A stretch of 32,252 nt of DNA from Planctomycetaceae bacterium. Lineage in GTDB: Bacteria; Planctomycetota; Planctomycetia; Planctomycetales; Planctomycetaceae. Within the stretch, counting starts at the first letter, position 1. Each line of letters starts with the position of its first letter. The DNA is taken from contig JAIXZD010000052.1 of assembly GCA_027489895.1 (NCBI GenBank), forward strand, positions 1 through 32,252, in the 5' to 3' direction. Made by a program: the position numbers and the translations under genes. Under the pieces are notes generated by a model that made no database searches, had not been told where the DNA came from, and was given only the letters and a program-made list of their open reading frames with translations. Shown piece after piece: positions 18,238 to 30,944 of this stretch.

Positions 18238-18257
18238 GGATTTGACGGGATTTGACC
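18238..18257. repeat. Tandem 10-bp direct repeat GGATTTGACG
   Basis: GGATTTGAC occurs at 18238 and again at 18248, a period of exactly one helical turn. Each carries a TTGAC core like a -35 element, but no -10 box is evident at the expected distance. Confidence 0.4.
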
Positions 18258-18456
18258 GGCACGCGGCTTTTTCGTGTCAGGCCCGAAGTGCAGGGATCAA
18301 ATCCGCCCACGAACCTCGTGCCCAGCAACGTGCCCGCCACGGAGGAGAAACGGGTGCTTGTGAATGGGGGCGGCGCGGCCTAGGATTGCGGTTCGGTACC
18401 GGACGACAGGATTTGTTCGGTCCGCCGCCGATACTGTTTGTCACGAGAGCGAGACC

Positions 18457-18888
18457 ATGCCGGACCCACGGCTGATTCTGTTGATTGAAGACGATCGGGA
18501 GATCGCCACCACCTTGCGGACTGTGTTGGAGAACGCCGAGTACAAGGTGGCCCATGCCCCGAACGGCAAGGAAGGCAAGCGGCTGATCAGTGAACTCCAT
18601 CCGGATCTGGTCATCACCGATATGATGATGCCGCAACTCGGTGGATTCCCGGTGCTGGAGTTTTTGCAGACGGTCCCGGAAGCCGAACGCCCCAAAGTGA
18701 TTATGATCACGGCCAATGAGGGGGGACGGCATAAGGCATACGCGGAGATGCTGGGCGTCGAGACCTATCTGCGGAAGCCGTTCGCGATGGATCTGATGCT
18801 CGATGCGGTCGAAAAGGCGCTCTCCAAACCGGAAGAGCCCGCGGACGCACCCAAGCGAGCGGTCCGGAAGAAGACTGCGGACGAGTAG
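18457..18888 (+). CDS. Single-domain response regulator (CheY-like receiver)
   Basis: A 143-residue receiver domain without an output domain. Phosphorylation site Asp55 (VITDMMMP), the acidic pocket Glu11-Asp12-Asp13, Thr85 (MITA) and Lys107 (LRKPF) are all in place, so the protein should accept phosphate from a histidine kinase or phosphotransfer protein. The last 20 residues are a charged tail ([19 protein letters not shown]) that may bind a partner. No kinase gene is adjacent, making this an orphan. The ATG at 18457 begins the first beta strand; upstream in-frame codons give unlikely sequence. The downstream QueD-like gene starts 112 bases later in the same direction. Confidence 0.93.
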   Translation: MPDPRLILLIEDDREIATTLRTVLENAEYKVAHAPNGKEGKRLISELHPDLVITDMMMPQLGGFPVLEFLQTVPEAERPKVIMITANEGGRHKAYAEMLGVETYLRKPFAMDLMLDAVEKALSKPEEPADAPKRAVRKKTADE

Positions 18889-19000
18889 ATCCGGCGAGGA
18901 TTTCGGTCAGCTTGGCGTGAGCCGAGATTTGGTGCGCACGGGGCGTCTGACCCCGACAGCTGCGCGACACCCCTCAGGCGGTTCTGGAAAGCGACGAGTT

Positions 19001-19408
19001 ATGTTTCAGGTGATGCAGCGGATCGAGTTCTGTTACGGCCACCGGCTGCTCAACTACTCCGGAAAATGCCGGTTTTTGCACGGTCACAACGGCGTTGCCG
19101 AGATTGTGCTCGCGGCTGATGAACTCGACGAGCGGGGCATGCTGGTCGACTTCACCGATATCAAGAAGTCGCTACGGACCTGGATCGACGAACAGCTTGA
19201 CCATCGCATGATCCTTAACGAAAACGATCCGTACCTGCCGTTGTTCGAGGAGCGGCGGGAACCCGTGATGGTGATTCCAGACAATCCCACCGCGGAAAAC
19301 ATCGCCAGGCTGATCTACACGCAGGCCAAGAAGTTCGGGTTCCCGGTGCATGCGGTGAAGCTGTGGGAAACCCGAAACTCCTGCGCCACGTACGGCGACC
19401 AGCTGTAA
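19001..19408 (+). CDS. 6-pyruvoyl-tetrahydropterin synthase / QueD family
   Basis: A 135-residue member of the QueD/PTPS family. QueD makes 6-carboxy-tetrahydropterin for queuosine and deazapurine synthesis; PTPS makes 6-pyruvoyl-tetrahydropterin. Zinc ligands His14 (CYGH) and His27/His29 (FLHGHN), catalytic Cys23 (GKCRFLHGHN), DFTDIKK and the final WETRNSCATY with the pterin-binding Glu are visible. The ATG at 19001 has GGAAAG about 9 bases upstream. No queC, queE or queF, and no folate gene, lies nearby, so the choice between the two activities is open; the Cys-Arg-Phe-Leu-His context agrees with either. Confidence 0.9.
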   Translation: MFQVMQRIEFCYGHRLLNYSGKCRFLHGHNGVAEIVLAADELDERGMLVDFTDIKKSLRTWIDEQLDHRMILNENDPYLPLFEERREPVMVIPDNPTAENIARLIYTQAKKFGFPVHAVKLWETRNSCATYGDQL

Positions 19409-19427
19409 TCGGGGCAAGCGAAACCGG

Positions 19428-19494
19428 AATCCTTCGGATTTTTGCGAACTACGGTTTCATTCAACCTGCGCGGTGCCCCACTTTATTGGGGTGC
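19428..19494 (+). terminator. Two small hairpins after the QueD-like gene
   Basis: AATCC-TTC-GGATT followed by TTT (19428-19443) is a short intrinsic-terminator-like hairpin. A second, GTGCCCCA-CTTTAT-TGGGGTGC (19473-19494), pairs over eight positions including two G-T pairs. Together they probably end the transcript before the next gene at 19622. Confidence 0.45.
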
Positions 19495-19621
19495 GTCAGG
19501 ACGTCTTATCCGCGCTTCGTTTGGGCGATTCGCTGCGACGGCTTTACATCTCATGGACGCGGGTTTATGAACGGGAGCGGCGTTCGCCGAAGCTTCAGTT
19601 CGTGTCTCGGGAGGTGACAGC

Positions 19622-21163
19622 ATGCAGGGTCTGGTCAAACGGTGGGGGCGGGTGGCGTTGTTGATGTTGGGAGTGTTTCCGGTGAGCGGCCAGGTCGCTT
19701 GTGCGGATGTGACGCTGCCCAACATTTTCGGCGATCATATGGTGCTGCAGCGGGATCAGAAGAACCGCGTGTGGGGCAAGGCCGATGCGGGCGAAGAGGT
19801 GACGGTGAAGTTCGACTCGCAGACGCACGCCACCAAAGCCGGCGACGACGGCAAGTGGATGGTGACGCTCGAACCGCTGTCGGTGGGACCGGCCCGAACG
19901 TTGACCGTTCAGGGCAAGAACAAGATCGAGTTCACCGATGTCCTCGTGGGTGAAGTCTGGGTCTGTGCTGGCCAGTCCAACATGCAGTGGTCGGTCAACA
20001 GCTCGAACGATCAGGACCTGGAAAAACTCGCGGCGAACTTCCCGAACATCCGGCTGATCTCGGTTCCCCAGGTGGGCACGCAGGAGCCGCAGTGGAATTT
20101 CAACGGGAAGTGGACCACCTGCACGCCGGAAACGGTGGGCGGCTTCTCGGCCGTGGGCTATTTCTTCGGTCGGCAACTGCACCAAACGCTGGGCGTTCCG
20201 GTGGGGCTGATCAACAATGCCTGGGGCGGGTCGGCCGCCGAGGCGTGGGTCCGTCGCGACATTCTCGCCGCCGATGAAAAGTACTCCCCGCTGCTGGCAC
20301 GCTGGTCGGAGCAGGAAGCGGGCTTCGAAAAGAACCTTGCGGCGTGGAAGGTCGCGGCCGAAAAGGCGAAGGCTGAAGGCAAGAATCCGCCGCCCAGTCC
20401 TGAAGGGGCGATGCGCGGCAACCACCGTCCGGCCAACATTTACAACGGTGTGCTCAAGCCGACGATTGGGTACGGAATCCGCGGAGCGATCTGGTACCAG
20501 GGCGAATCGAACGCCAGTCGCGCCTATCAGTATCGCGACCTCTTCCCGCTGATGATCAAGAGCTGGCGGGACGAGTGGGCCCAGGGCGACTTCCCGTTCT
20601 ATTGGGTCCAGCTGGCCGACTTCAAAGCCGAAGTGAAGGACCCGGTCGAAAGCGACTGGGCTGAACTCCGCGAAGCGCAGACGATGACCATGGACCGGCT
20701 GCCCAACACGGGCGAAGCGGTCATCATCGACATTGGCGAAGGCAAGGATATCCATCCCAAAAACAAGCAGGATGTGGCCAAGCGGCTCGCCCGACTCGCA
20801 CTGGTCGACACGTACAAAGTCGCGGGGATTGCCAATCGCAGCCCGCGGTACAAGTCGATGGAAGCCAAGGACAACAAGATCGTCCTGACGTTCGAACATG
20901 TCACGGGTGGCTGGCGTCCGTTCGATGTGGCCGAGCCGCGGGGCTTTGCCATCGCCGGGGAAGACAAAAAGTGGGTCTGGGCAAAGGCGGCGATCCTGCC
21001 CGATGGCAAGCTCGAAGTCTCCGCTGAGGGCGTCGCCAAGCCCGTGGCTGTGCGGTACGCGTGGTCCGACAATCCGGTCTGCAACATGTTCAGCGGGGCG
21101 GGGCTGCCGCTGACACCCTTCCGGACCGATGACTGGCCGGGCGTGACGATCAACAACAAATAA
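19622..21163 (+). CDS. Sialate O-acetylesterase-like SGNH enzyme
   Basis: A secreted carbohydrate esterase of 513 residues. It has a signal peptide (about residues 1-28, ending ACA), then a beta-sandwich start ([13 protein letters not shown]). The SGNH core follows: GQSNM with nucleophile Ser119, [27 protein letters not shown], and the Asp376-x-His378 dyad in DIHPKNKQD. These match the sialate O-acetylesterase family (DUF303/PF03629 type), which removes acetyl groups from sialic acids or from plant and algal polysaccharides. The strong GGGAGGTG just before the ATG fixes the start. In Planctomycetota these enzymes probably de-acetylate environmental polysaccharides; a true sialate substrate is not implied. 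A hairpin follows the stop. Confidence 0.93.
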   Translation: MQGLVKRWGRVALLMLGVFPVSGQVACADVTLPNIFGDHMVLQRDQKNRVWGKADAGEEVTVKFDSQTHATKAGDDGKWMVTLEPLSVGPARTLTVQGKNKIEFTDVLVGEVWVCAGQSNMQWSVNSSNDQDLEKLAANFPNIRLISVPQVGTQEPQWNFNGKWTTCTPETVGGFSAVGYFFGRQLHQTLGVPVGLINNAWGGSAAEAWVRRDILAADEKYSPLLARWSEQEAGFEKNLAAWKVAAEKAKAEGKNPPPSPEGAMRGNHRPANIYNGVLKPTIGYGIRGAIWYQGESNASRAYQYRDLFPLMIKSWRDEWAQGDFPFYWVQLADFKAEVKDPVESDWAELREAQTMTMDRLPNTGEAVIIDIGEGKDIHPKNKQDVAKRLARLALVDTYKVAGIANRSPRYKSMEAKDNKIVLTFEHVTGGWRPFDVAEPRGFAIAGEDKKWVWAKAAILPDGKLEVSAEGVAKPVAVRYAWSDNPVCNMFSGAGLPLTPFRTDDWPGVTINNK

Positions 21164-21187
21164 CGGTTCCGGCGAAGCGCCGAACCG
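21164..21187 (+). terminator. Hairpin after the sialate esterase-like gene
   Basis: CGGTTC(C)GGCG-AAG-CGCCGAACCG forms a ten-pair stem with one bulged C, starting directly after the TAA stop. No T tract follows. Confidence 0.55.
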
Positions 21188-21331
21188 AATGGAGTACCGG
21201 CGCCGCTTGCCCTGTTGGCAGGCGGGGCCGATTTTTTTGATTTCGACTGATCAGCAGCCCCCTGATTCGTCGGTAGGGGAACTCGCGAGAGTTCCCCCGG
21301 CGGCCAGAAACGGTTCTGCGTCATCCATTTG

Positions 21332-22936
21332 TCAGCTCGTGCGTGGTACCCCTGGCCTGGCACCGCACTTCGCGAGGAAATTCGCCGTGATCTGCCCGAC
21401 CCGGGCATCCGGGCCGTGTGGTCGGCCGAAATGCGAGTGGGGCTGAATCACACCCGGCGGCTGCGACAATCCCATCGACCAGAAGATGGTCGACGCGTTG
21501 AAAACCCAGTTCCCCTTGGGGCCGGGGTAGATAGTGCTGGTGAAGAGGGCATCGCGGTCGCCCGCGTTGGTGGTCGTCCCGCTGGCCACCACTTCCAGGC
21601 CGGGAATGGCTGCGGGGTCGCCGTGGAACTCCCACCCGACGAGTCCTCGGAATTTGTCGCCCGCCTTGAGCCCTGTCCCTTCGAACAGCCAATGATCCGG
21701 CTTGGTGACAATCCAGTCGCCCGAACCGTTGAAGGGAGAGATGGTCCGCGCACCGATCAGCAGGTTCTCGTTCGGGCCTTCGAGGTCAAAGGGACCCATC
21801 TGGCCCTTCTCTGCATCGAGCAGTCCGCCGTAACGCCCGGCCCGATGGAACACGCGGCTCGGCTGCCCAGCCGTGGACGGCACCAGCGGGGCCACAAAAC
21901 AGCAGGTGTTTCCAGACAGAAAGCCCACGCTCAGTCCGTTGGCAATTGCCTGACGGACGTTGTCGTACATCGTCAGGCTCCAGTATTCGTCATGCCCGAC
22001 CGACAGCATCCCCTTGGCCCGGCTGAACGTTTCCGGTCGCGTGTGCGTGTCCACGTTCGAGATGTAGCCGACGTTGTAACCCTCACGCTCCAGCCAGAAC
22101 GCGCATGGAAACTCCCAACAGAGAAACTCGCCCGACCCCTGTGACAACGGCTGATCGACCACCTGCGGGCATTGCCCGTAGGGCCTGTCGAAACTGACCC
22201 GCGTCGTCCCGTTGAGTGCGTTTTGAGGGTCGGAATCGTACAGAGAAAACGTCGACGGCCATTTGTTGTAGGCCTGCCACGTGTTGTCGCTGCACTGGAA
22301 CAGGACATCGACGGGACGCGAGTCGCGGACAATAAAGACGACGTAACTCTCGTAGCGGTGGGCCGTGCAGGACAGCTTGCCCACGTAGACACCGCTGACC
22401 CAGTCGGGGGGGATCGTGAGTGTATGCGCCTTGGCCCACCGGCACTCATGCACCCGGTTCGGCCCAGGTTCTGGCACGGGCTGCGGAGTCACGGCGACTG
22501 GGCCGAGACGCGTCACGAACCGACCGCCCAGCCCCTGGTAGTACCCTAACCGGTAGATATCGACGGTCACGTCGGTCGCGGGATTGGCACTCAGAAACAA
22601 GTCGAGCGTGTCGCCGGCGGTGACGCTCGTCTGCGAGCAGTAGCCTTCGATCAGCGAACAGCGGAACTTGGTCGAGCGGTCCGTGCGGACATAGGTGAGC
22701 TGCCAATCGAGCGTACCGGGCCGGCGGTTCTCGATGACGATCGGATTGTCTGCCGAGGAGGCCGTCGGCCGCTCGTCGCCCAGAACCGTTCCGGCGGGAA
22801 GCGTCGTTCCCGCACCAGCCAGGCCAGAGACCGTGCCTGCCGCGAGAGATTTCAGCAAGCTACGCCGGTCAACGCGGCGCTCGTCGGCCGAGTGCACCGG
22901 GTCGGATTCCATTTCGCGGCCGCTGTTGTCCGTCAT
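21332..22936 (-). CDS. N,N-dimethylformamidase large-subunit-like protein, Tat-exported
   Basis: A 534-residue protein with a twin-arginine signal (Arg24-Arg25 in DRRSLLKSLAAG). It resembles the large/beta subunit of N,N-dimethylformamidase. A beta-sandwich part (about 60-205, with GYCSQTSVTAGDTLDLFLS and DIYRLGYYQGLGG) is followed by the conserved domain with VDVLFQCSDNTWQAYNKW, SVGHDEYWS and VGFLSGNTCCF. Known dimethylformamidase uses iron held by two tyrosines and a glutamate; which residues here correspond cannot be fixed by eye. No small-subunit gene is present, and the predicted export is unlike the cytoplasmic enzyme, so the substrate may be another amide. It is second in a minus-strand pair, 32 bases after the membrane protein gene, and AGGA precedes the ATG. 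Confidence 0.82.
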   Translation of the reverse strand: MTDNSGREMESDPVHSADERRVDRRSLLKSLAAGTVSGLAGAGTTLPAGTVLGDERPTASSADNPIVIENRRPGTLDWQLTYVRTDRSTKFRCSLIEGYCSQTSVTAGDTLDLFLSANPATDVTVDIYRLGYYQGLGGRFVTRLGPVAVTPQPVPEPGPNRVHECRWAKAHTLTIPPDWVSGVYVGKLSCTAHRYESYVVFIVRDSRPVDVLFQCSDNTWQAYNKWPSTFSLYDSDPQNALNGTTRVSFDRPYGQCPQVVDQPLSQGSGEFLCWEFPCAFWLEREGYNVGYISNVDTHTRPETFSRAKGMLSVGHDEYWSLTMYDNVRQAIANGLSVGFLSGNTCCFVAPLVPSTAGQPSRVFHRAGRYGGLLDAEKGQMGPFDLEGPNENLLIGARTISPFNGSGDWIVTKPDHWLFEGTGLKAGDKFRGLVGWEFHGDPAAIPGLEVVASGTTTNAGDRDALFTSTIYPGPKGNWVFNASTIFWSMGLSQPPGVIQPHSHFGRPHGPDARVGQITANFLAKCGARPGVPRTS

Positions 22937-22968
22937 GAGAACTCATCCTGCTGCTGGCCAAACACCCG

Positions 22969-24678
22969 TCATTCAGGGCGGTCCGGAATCGCGACACGCT
23001 CGAGGCGATAGGCTGGAATCTGACCAAAGTGCCCGACATAAACCACACGCGTCACCATACCATGATGTTCGAGAAGCGATAACTGAATGGCCCCGAGGAT
23101 TGCGGTCCGCAGGACAAATCGCACGGGGCGATCAACCATGCCCGGATGCTCCAGCGCCACGCCGGCCCGCGTGGCCCGCTCGATGTAGGTCGGGGTCCGG
23201 ATATGCCAGCCCCAAACGAAGAGTTTCTCGGCCTGCGAGCGTGGAAAAGGCGAAAACGGCAGTGCACAGACTTGGTCATCCAAAACGGTATCGAGCACGG
23301 CCGTTTCCCCTTCCGGCAGTTCGGCGACCAACTGGAGAAACTGGCCCTGCCGGACGGCGAGATCCCGACCTCGTGCCAGCGCGGGAGAAAGAGACCAGAT
23401 CGCCAGGACGACGATTCCGATGACCGGGAGAGACCTTCGTACCGAAACCCGGGACGGGACCGCTCTGCCTGTCTCCAGCAGGCAGGCCAGCAGGACGGGA
23501 GTGAGCGCGGTCGGCAACGCAACATGGGGCGGAAGCCGCCCCGCGCCAAACAACAGCAGCGCGCCGACAGTCATCGACGCCCCGCCCGCCACGAGCCAGA
23601 GCTTTCCAACTCGTCCTCCCACCGGTCGCAGCAGAACCAGCAGATGCGCCATTAGCACGGGAATCGCGAACTGGACGAGGTAAGGCCACCAGTACATGGC
23701 CCGCCGCCAGCGCCATCCGGCCTGAAGCTGACCTTCGGATTCGATCAGGTTCCGGAACTGAACCAGGCGATCTGACGTGTAAACGGTGTTGTCGAGGTAG
23801 TTCCATTCTCCCAGGAGCTTGAGATCGTTGGCGGACCAGCCCACGCGCTGTGCCAGTTCCAGCTCGTTCCCAACGGATTCGAGGAGCTGAAAGTCGTAAA
23901 TTGACGAATACGTGCCATGGAACCGAAAGAACTCCCGCCATTCGGGGGTCGCGTAATTCCAGGCCAGGTCGCCCCGCCAGATGACAAATGCCGCGACAAC
24001 GGCCAGCCCCAGAACGATGACGCGGCGACCGCTGTCCGCCAATCGCTCGGAAGAGATCGACAATAGAGGCAAAGCGGCCAAAATCAGGAGGAGGACGCCG
24101 ATGTCGAAGCGAATCAGCGCCGCACAGCCGAGCAAGACCGGACCGCCCCACCGCGCGCCAGAGATTCGACTGCTGGTTAATAAGGGGGAGAGACCGAGCG
24201 CCACGCCGGCCAGCCCCAGCAGCCACGCGGTGGTCGTGAACTGCACCAGGGCAATCAGCCGCACGCCGATCACCAGAAAGAGCAGGGCAAACCAGCCCAG
24301 TGCCAGTCCATGGTCCCTTCCCGCCAGCAATATACGCATCAGGCAGGTCCAGGCCGCGAACTGGGCGGTGAACAGATAAAGGCCATACCAGGGAATCTCC
24401 GGGGCGACCAGGTATGCCGCCGAGAGTGGGCCGCCTATCAGGCTGGAGGTAAAGACCAGGCGATGGTCTGGCACGCCCCCGGCTTCATCGCCCGAGGCGA
24501 TCATCATCATCCGAATGTCGTCATCCAGTTCGTAGGCGGGAGTGACGAAACCGAGTGTCAGAACCAGCGTGAACAAGCTCCAGCAGGCGGAACGGAGCCA
24601 AAACGATCGGTCTGAATCCGGAACCCAATCAGACGAATCCGGGTCGTCATTCGTCAGTGGCCGGACTGGGTGCGACAT
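22969..24678 (-). CDS. Multi-spanning membrane protein, unknown function
   Basis: A 569-residue integral membrane protein with roughly ten hydrophobic segments, spread from residue 30 to about 425. A soluble C-terminal domain of about 140 residues ([22 protein letters not shown] onward) follows. After the first helix comes a periplasmic-type acidic motif, [16 protein letters not shown]. Such an aspartate-rich loop after TM1 recalls the GT-C glycosyltransferases (GT39/GT83 style) that use lipid-linked sugars, but a confident family assignment is not possible. The start ATG at 24678 faces carB across a 309-bp divergent spacer. The dimethylformamidase-like gene starts 32 bases after its stop, so the two are probably one operon. 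Confidence 0.8.
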   Translation of the reverse strand: MSHPVRPLTNDDPDSSDWVPDSDRSFWLRSACWSLFTLVLTLGFVTPAYELDDDIRMMMIASGDEAGGVPDHRLVFTSSLIGGPLSAAYLVAPEIPWYGLYLFTAQFAAWTCLMRILLAGRDHGLALGWFALLFLVIGVRLIALVQFTTTAWLLGLAGVALGLSPLLTSSRISGARWGGPVLLGCAALIRFDIGVLLLILAALPLLSISSERLADSGRRVIVLGLAVVAAFVIWRGDLAWNYATPEWREFFRFHGTYSSIYDFQLLESVGNELELAQRVGWSANDLKLLGEWNYLDNTVYTSDRLVQFRNLIESEGQLQAGWRWRRAMYWWPYLVQFAIPVLMAHLLVLLRPVGGRVGKLWLVAGGASMTVGALLLFGAGRLPPHVALPTALTPVLLACLLETGRAVPSRVSVRRSLPVIGIVVLAIWSLSPALARGRDLAVRQGQFLQLVAELPEGETAVLDTVLDDQVCALPFSPFPRSQAEKLFVWGWHIRTPTYIERATRAGVALEHPGMVDRPVRFVLRTAILGAIQLSLLEHHGMVTRVVYVGHFGQIPAYRLERVAIPDRPE

Positions 24679-24987
24679 GGATTCCGACGGCTTTCAGCGC
24701 TGCTGCGTGAAGAAGAAACTGAACTCACTCCGCAATCACAAACGCTGGTGCGGGCCGCTGTCGAACCTGAATGCCTTCTTCACATGGAGTTGATTGGAAG
24801 TGAGCCAACGCGCTTCGTTAACTTTCGGAGCGGGGCAGGAGTTGGTAACGTATGGAAGTTTGGCCTGCGTCGGACCGGGAGTGGGTCGCGGCAGGGCAAA
24901 ACCGGAGGCGGAGGGCGGGTCGTGCGACCGTCTTGCTCCGCTGCGCGCGTTCATTCCTTTGCACGAAGTCCGTGTCATCCAGCAACC
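24679..24987. other. Divergent spacer upstream of carB
   Basis: These 309 bases should hold the promoters of the membrane protein operon and carB. A frame continuous with carB runs through the region but lacks family sequence. No repeat, riboswitch or clear promoter is recognised. Confidence 0.5.
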
Positions 24988-28242
<3,255 letters not shown>

Positions 28243-28245
28243 GTG

Positions 28246-28410
28246 TAGGGTGGGCACTGCCCACCATTGCTCACCAACGCAGCCCGACGGAAGTTTGTTC
28301 GGATCGCCGACCAGCGCGATCAATCGGCATTCGCTAACCTCTGTTGAAGCCGGGGGAAAGGTCGCTCGGAGAACGGGAGTTGGTGAGCAGTGGTGGCCGT
28401 GCCCACCCTA
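28246..28410. mobile_element. Family 1 MITE-like element, copy 2 (165 bp)
   Basis: The left end is TAGGGTGGGCACTGCCCACC plus ATTGCTCACC, 3 bases after the carB stop. The right end (28382-28410, GGTGAGCAGTGGTGG, CCGTGCCCACCCTA) is the inverse with a few changes and one missing base. TA borders both sides. The inside shares CTGTTGAAGCCGGGGGAAA with copy 3. The element could also supply the 3' hairpin of carB mRNA. Confidence 0.78.
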
Positions 28411-28491
28411 TGTGGCCTCGCTCAACCCAAACCCTTTGAAACAAGACTCCCGTATCCTCCAGGCATAACTCGCGCGAAATGGGTCACCACG

Positions 28492-30801
28492 ATGGAATCG
28501 GGTGCGGAACCGGCGAGCGGAACGGGTGACCAGGCGGTTGCCACGGGCGTCTCGCTGTTTTTCGAGCCGGTCTGGGGCAGTTGGTGGATCGCGCTGGCGC
28601 TCGGTGCGGCGGCGCTGCTGGTCATTCTGACCACGTATCGCCGCTCAATCTCCCATTTGCCGCGATCGACGCAGCGGGCCCTCATTGCACTCCGCCTGGT
28701 AAGCTGGCTCGTCCTGCTGTTTGTGCTGCTTCGGCCCACACTGGAATACACCCGCAAAGACGACCAGCCGGTGGTCATTGCGCTCGTCACCGACCAGTCC
28801 CGCAGCATGACGCTGCGGGATGCCCCGGCCGGCGCTTCGCGCCGCGAGCATCTGCTCAAGACGCTGGGTGAAGCCGACCCGGAACTGGGGCAATTTGACA
28901 AAAAGCTGGTCACTCTCGAACGCTTTGAACTGTCGCGCGAGTTGACTCCCGTGACGGAGCATCTGGCGGCCTCGGAAGGCGATCAATCAGCCTATGGGGC
29001 GGCTCTGGATGACCTGGCCAAACGCGGTACCTCACGCCGGATCGGGCGGGTGTTTTTGCTGGGCGATGGAGCCCAGCGGGCGCTCACCCCGTTCGATGCC
29101 GATCCGCGGATCGCCGCAGCCCGACTCGCTGAAGCGCGAGTCCCCGTCGATACCGTTCTCTATGGCACCAGCGGGTTCTCCGGTCAGGCGGCCGACCTGG
29201 CGCTCGACGACCTCGAAGTGAACCCGACGGTATTCGTCAAAAACACCGTTGTCGTGGGAGCGAAGCTGCGGGCGCTGGGGGCGGCCAATCGCGATCTCAT
29301 CGTCCAACTGAGCATCGAAGAGCCGGGCGTCGGGGGCGGCCCGTCCACGATGCGGCTCGCCGCTCCCTCGAAAACTCTGCGGGCCAGTCAGCCCGAGGCC
29401 TTGCTGCCCGTCGAGTTTCAGTTTGTCGCGCAGACTCCCGGAGAATTCCGGCTGTCGCTCAAGGTCCAGCCTCTGGATGGCGAGCCGATTCTCTCGAATA
29501 ACGAGCTGACGACCTATATTTCTGTGCTTAAGGGTGGGATCAACGTCGCTTACTTCGACTCGATCCGGCCGGAACTGCGGTATCTGCGGCTGATCGATGA
29601 GTCGCCCGATATACAGGTCGACACGAAAGTGATCCGCAAGGGGGAGTTCCTCGACGCCAACACGATCGAGTCGGAGCTGTTCGCGCCCGGCAAGTACGAC
29701 GTGTACATCATCGGCGATGTGCCAGCGAAGGTGTTCGGCCCCAAACTGCTGGAGGCGCTGAAGCGTGCCGTGGATGCCGGTTCCGGTCTGCTGATGACGG
29801 GCGGGTTCGACAATTTCGGGGCAGGGGGATACGCGGAAACGCCGCTGGCCGATCTTTTGCCCGTGGAGCTGTCCTCGCTCGACAAGCGAACGCCGGGTGA
29901 GATCGATCCGGGCCAGCATCTGGAAGGGCCCATTCAGATGACGCCGACTGCTGCGGGCCTCGCCGATTTTGTGATGCGGCTCGACAGTCCCGAAAAAAAT
30001 GCCGAGCGGTGGAAGTCACTCGCAGCGCTACCTGCTGTGAATCGCCTGGCTACGGTGAAGCCTCTCGCCCGGCTGCTGGCGACGACCCAAACCGGCGCTC
30101 CGTTGCTTGTGGTGCAGGACGTGGGCCGAGGTCGGTCGATGGCGTTTGGCGGCGACACGACCTACCAGTGGGTGCTGGCCGGTCAGAAAGAGTCGCACCA
30201 GCGGTTCTGGCAACAGGTGATCCTGTGGCTGGCCCACAAAGAACTGCAGGGTGATGAGGCGACCTGGTTGACGCTCTCGCAGCGGCGGTTGCGACCGGGG
30301 CAGCGGCAGGAGCTGTCATTCGGCTCGCGCGATAAAGACAAGCAGCCCATCGTCGACGCGACGTACAAAGTGACGGTGACCACGCCCAAAGGCGAACTGC
30401 TGTCCGTGACGCCCGAAAAGACGGCGACGGGTGGAGCGGGACGGTTCACCGAGACGCTCGTTGCGGGCGAGTACCGGGCCAGTGTTGAAGCGTTCAGCAA
30501 TGGTAAGCCCGTTGGTGCGCCCGCTGCCCAGCGCTTCGTGGTGTATGAAGAGGACCTCGAACTCGCGAACCCGGCTGCGGATTCCGCCCTGTTCGCGGAG
30601 ATTTCAAAGCTAACGGGCGGCCTGGTGGTCGCACCCGAAAAACTCGCCGAACATCTGCGGATGCTGCGGAGCAAGGGGTTCAGTCAGGAACTGGAGCAGA
30701 TCACCACGGTGCCGCTCTGGGACAACTGGTGGGCGCTGGCGGTGTATGTGGCCGCGCTCTCGGGAGAATGGTGGCTACGGAAGAAGCGGGGGCTGGTGTA
30801 G
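28492..30801 (+). CDS. Membrane protein with VWA-like and glutamine-amidotransferase-like domains
   Basis: A 769-residue protein with two N-terminal membrane segments (about 29-47 and 61-81) and one at the C-terminus (about 742-760). Between them lies a VWA-like part, with an incomplete MIDAS motif D101-x-S-x-S (TDQSRSM), and an Ig-like beta region. A domain like class I glutamine amidotransferases follows at about residues 345-470 (NVAYFDSIRPELRYLRLID, KYDVYIIGDVP, GLLMTGGFDNFGAGGY). The nucleophile-elbow cysteine of true amidotransferases is missing, so it is probably non-catalytic. Relatives occur with MoxR/DUF58/BatA-type genes in Planctomycetota, but none are here. The start ATG at 28492 is chosen because the upstream in-frame GTG (28390) lies inside the repeat element; no strong ribosome-binding site is visible. 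Function unknown, perhaps a surface-stress or assembly factor. Confidence 0.85.
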   Translation: MESGAEPASGTGDQAVATGVSLFFEPVWGSWWIALALGAAALLVILTTYRRSISHLPRSTQRALIALRLVSWLVLLFVLLRPTLEYTRKDDQPVVIALVTDQSRSMTLRDAPAGASRREHLLKTLGEADPELGQFDKKLVTLERFELSRELTPVTEHLAASEGDQSAYGAALDDLAKRGTSRRIGRVFLLGDGAQRALTPFDADPRIAAARLAEARVPVDTVLYGTSGFSGQAADLALDDLEVNPTVFVKNTVVVGAKLRALGAANRDLIVQLSIEEPGVGGGPSTMRLAAPSKTLRASQPEALLPVEFQFVAQTPGEFRLSLKVQPLDGEPILSNNELTTYISVLKGGINVAYFDSIRPELRYLRLIDESPDIQVDTKVIRKGEFLDANTIESELFAPGKYDVYIIGDVPAKVFGPKLLEALKRAVDAGSGLLMTGGFDNFGAGGYAETPLADLLPVELSSLDKRTPGEIDPGQHLEGPIQMTPTAAGLADFVMRLDSPEKNAERWKSLAALPAVNRLATVKPLARLLATTQTGAPLLVVQDVGRGRSMAFGGDTTYQWVLAGQKESHQRFWQQVILWLAHKELQGDEATWLTLSQRRLRPGQRQELSFGSRDKDKQPIVDATYKVTVTTPKGELLSVTPEKTATGGAGRFTETLVAGEYRASVEAFSNGKPVGAPAAQRFVVYEEDLELANPAADSALFAEISKLTGGLVVAPEKLAEHLRMLRSKGFSQELEQITTVPLWDNWWALAVYVAALSGEWWLRKKRGLV

Positions 30802-30848
30802 TGCTCCATCCATCGATAAATGTCGGGCTGCGTCAGCACGGAGCAAGG

Positions 30849-30883
30849 CAAAAGTCAAAAGTAAAAAGTCAAAAGTCAAAAGT
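30849..30883. repeat. Tandem (A)AAAGTC tract
   Basis: Five imprecise units of CAAAAGT run over 35 bases in a GC-rich setting. The tract is complementary to TTTTTGACT at 30912-30920, so the intervening hairpin can be extended. Confidence 0.7.
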
Positions 30884-30889
30884 GATGGT

Positions 30890-30916
30890 GTCGGGCAGGC
30901 CCGACCTGTTCTTTTT
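30890..30916 (+). terminator. Intrinsic terminator of the VWA/GATase-like gene
   Basis: GTCGGG-CAGG-CCCGAC forms a six-pair stem and is followed by CTGTTCTTTTT. It is the clearest intrinsic terminator in the window and lies 89 bases after the stop. Confidence 0.65.
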
Positions 30917-30944
30917 GACTGACATTGATCGATAGACGGACCAG

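Larger units (their letters stand above)
17977..18456. other. Divergent intergenic region with dyad and tandem repeat
   Basis: These 480 bases separate the anchored protein gene (minus) and the receiver gene (plus). The stretch holds a perfect Shine-Dalgarno for the minus gene at its left edge, a dyad at 18207-18234 and a 10-bp tandem repeat at 18238-18257. No gene is supported. Confidence 0.55.

Noticed and set aside
30849-30883. Possible CRISPR-like array
   Set aside because: Units are 7 bases with no spacers; this is a simple tandem tract.
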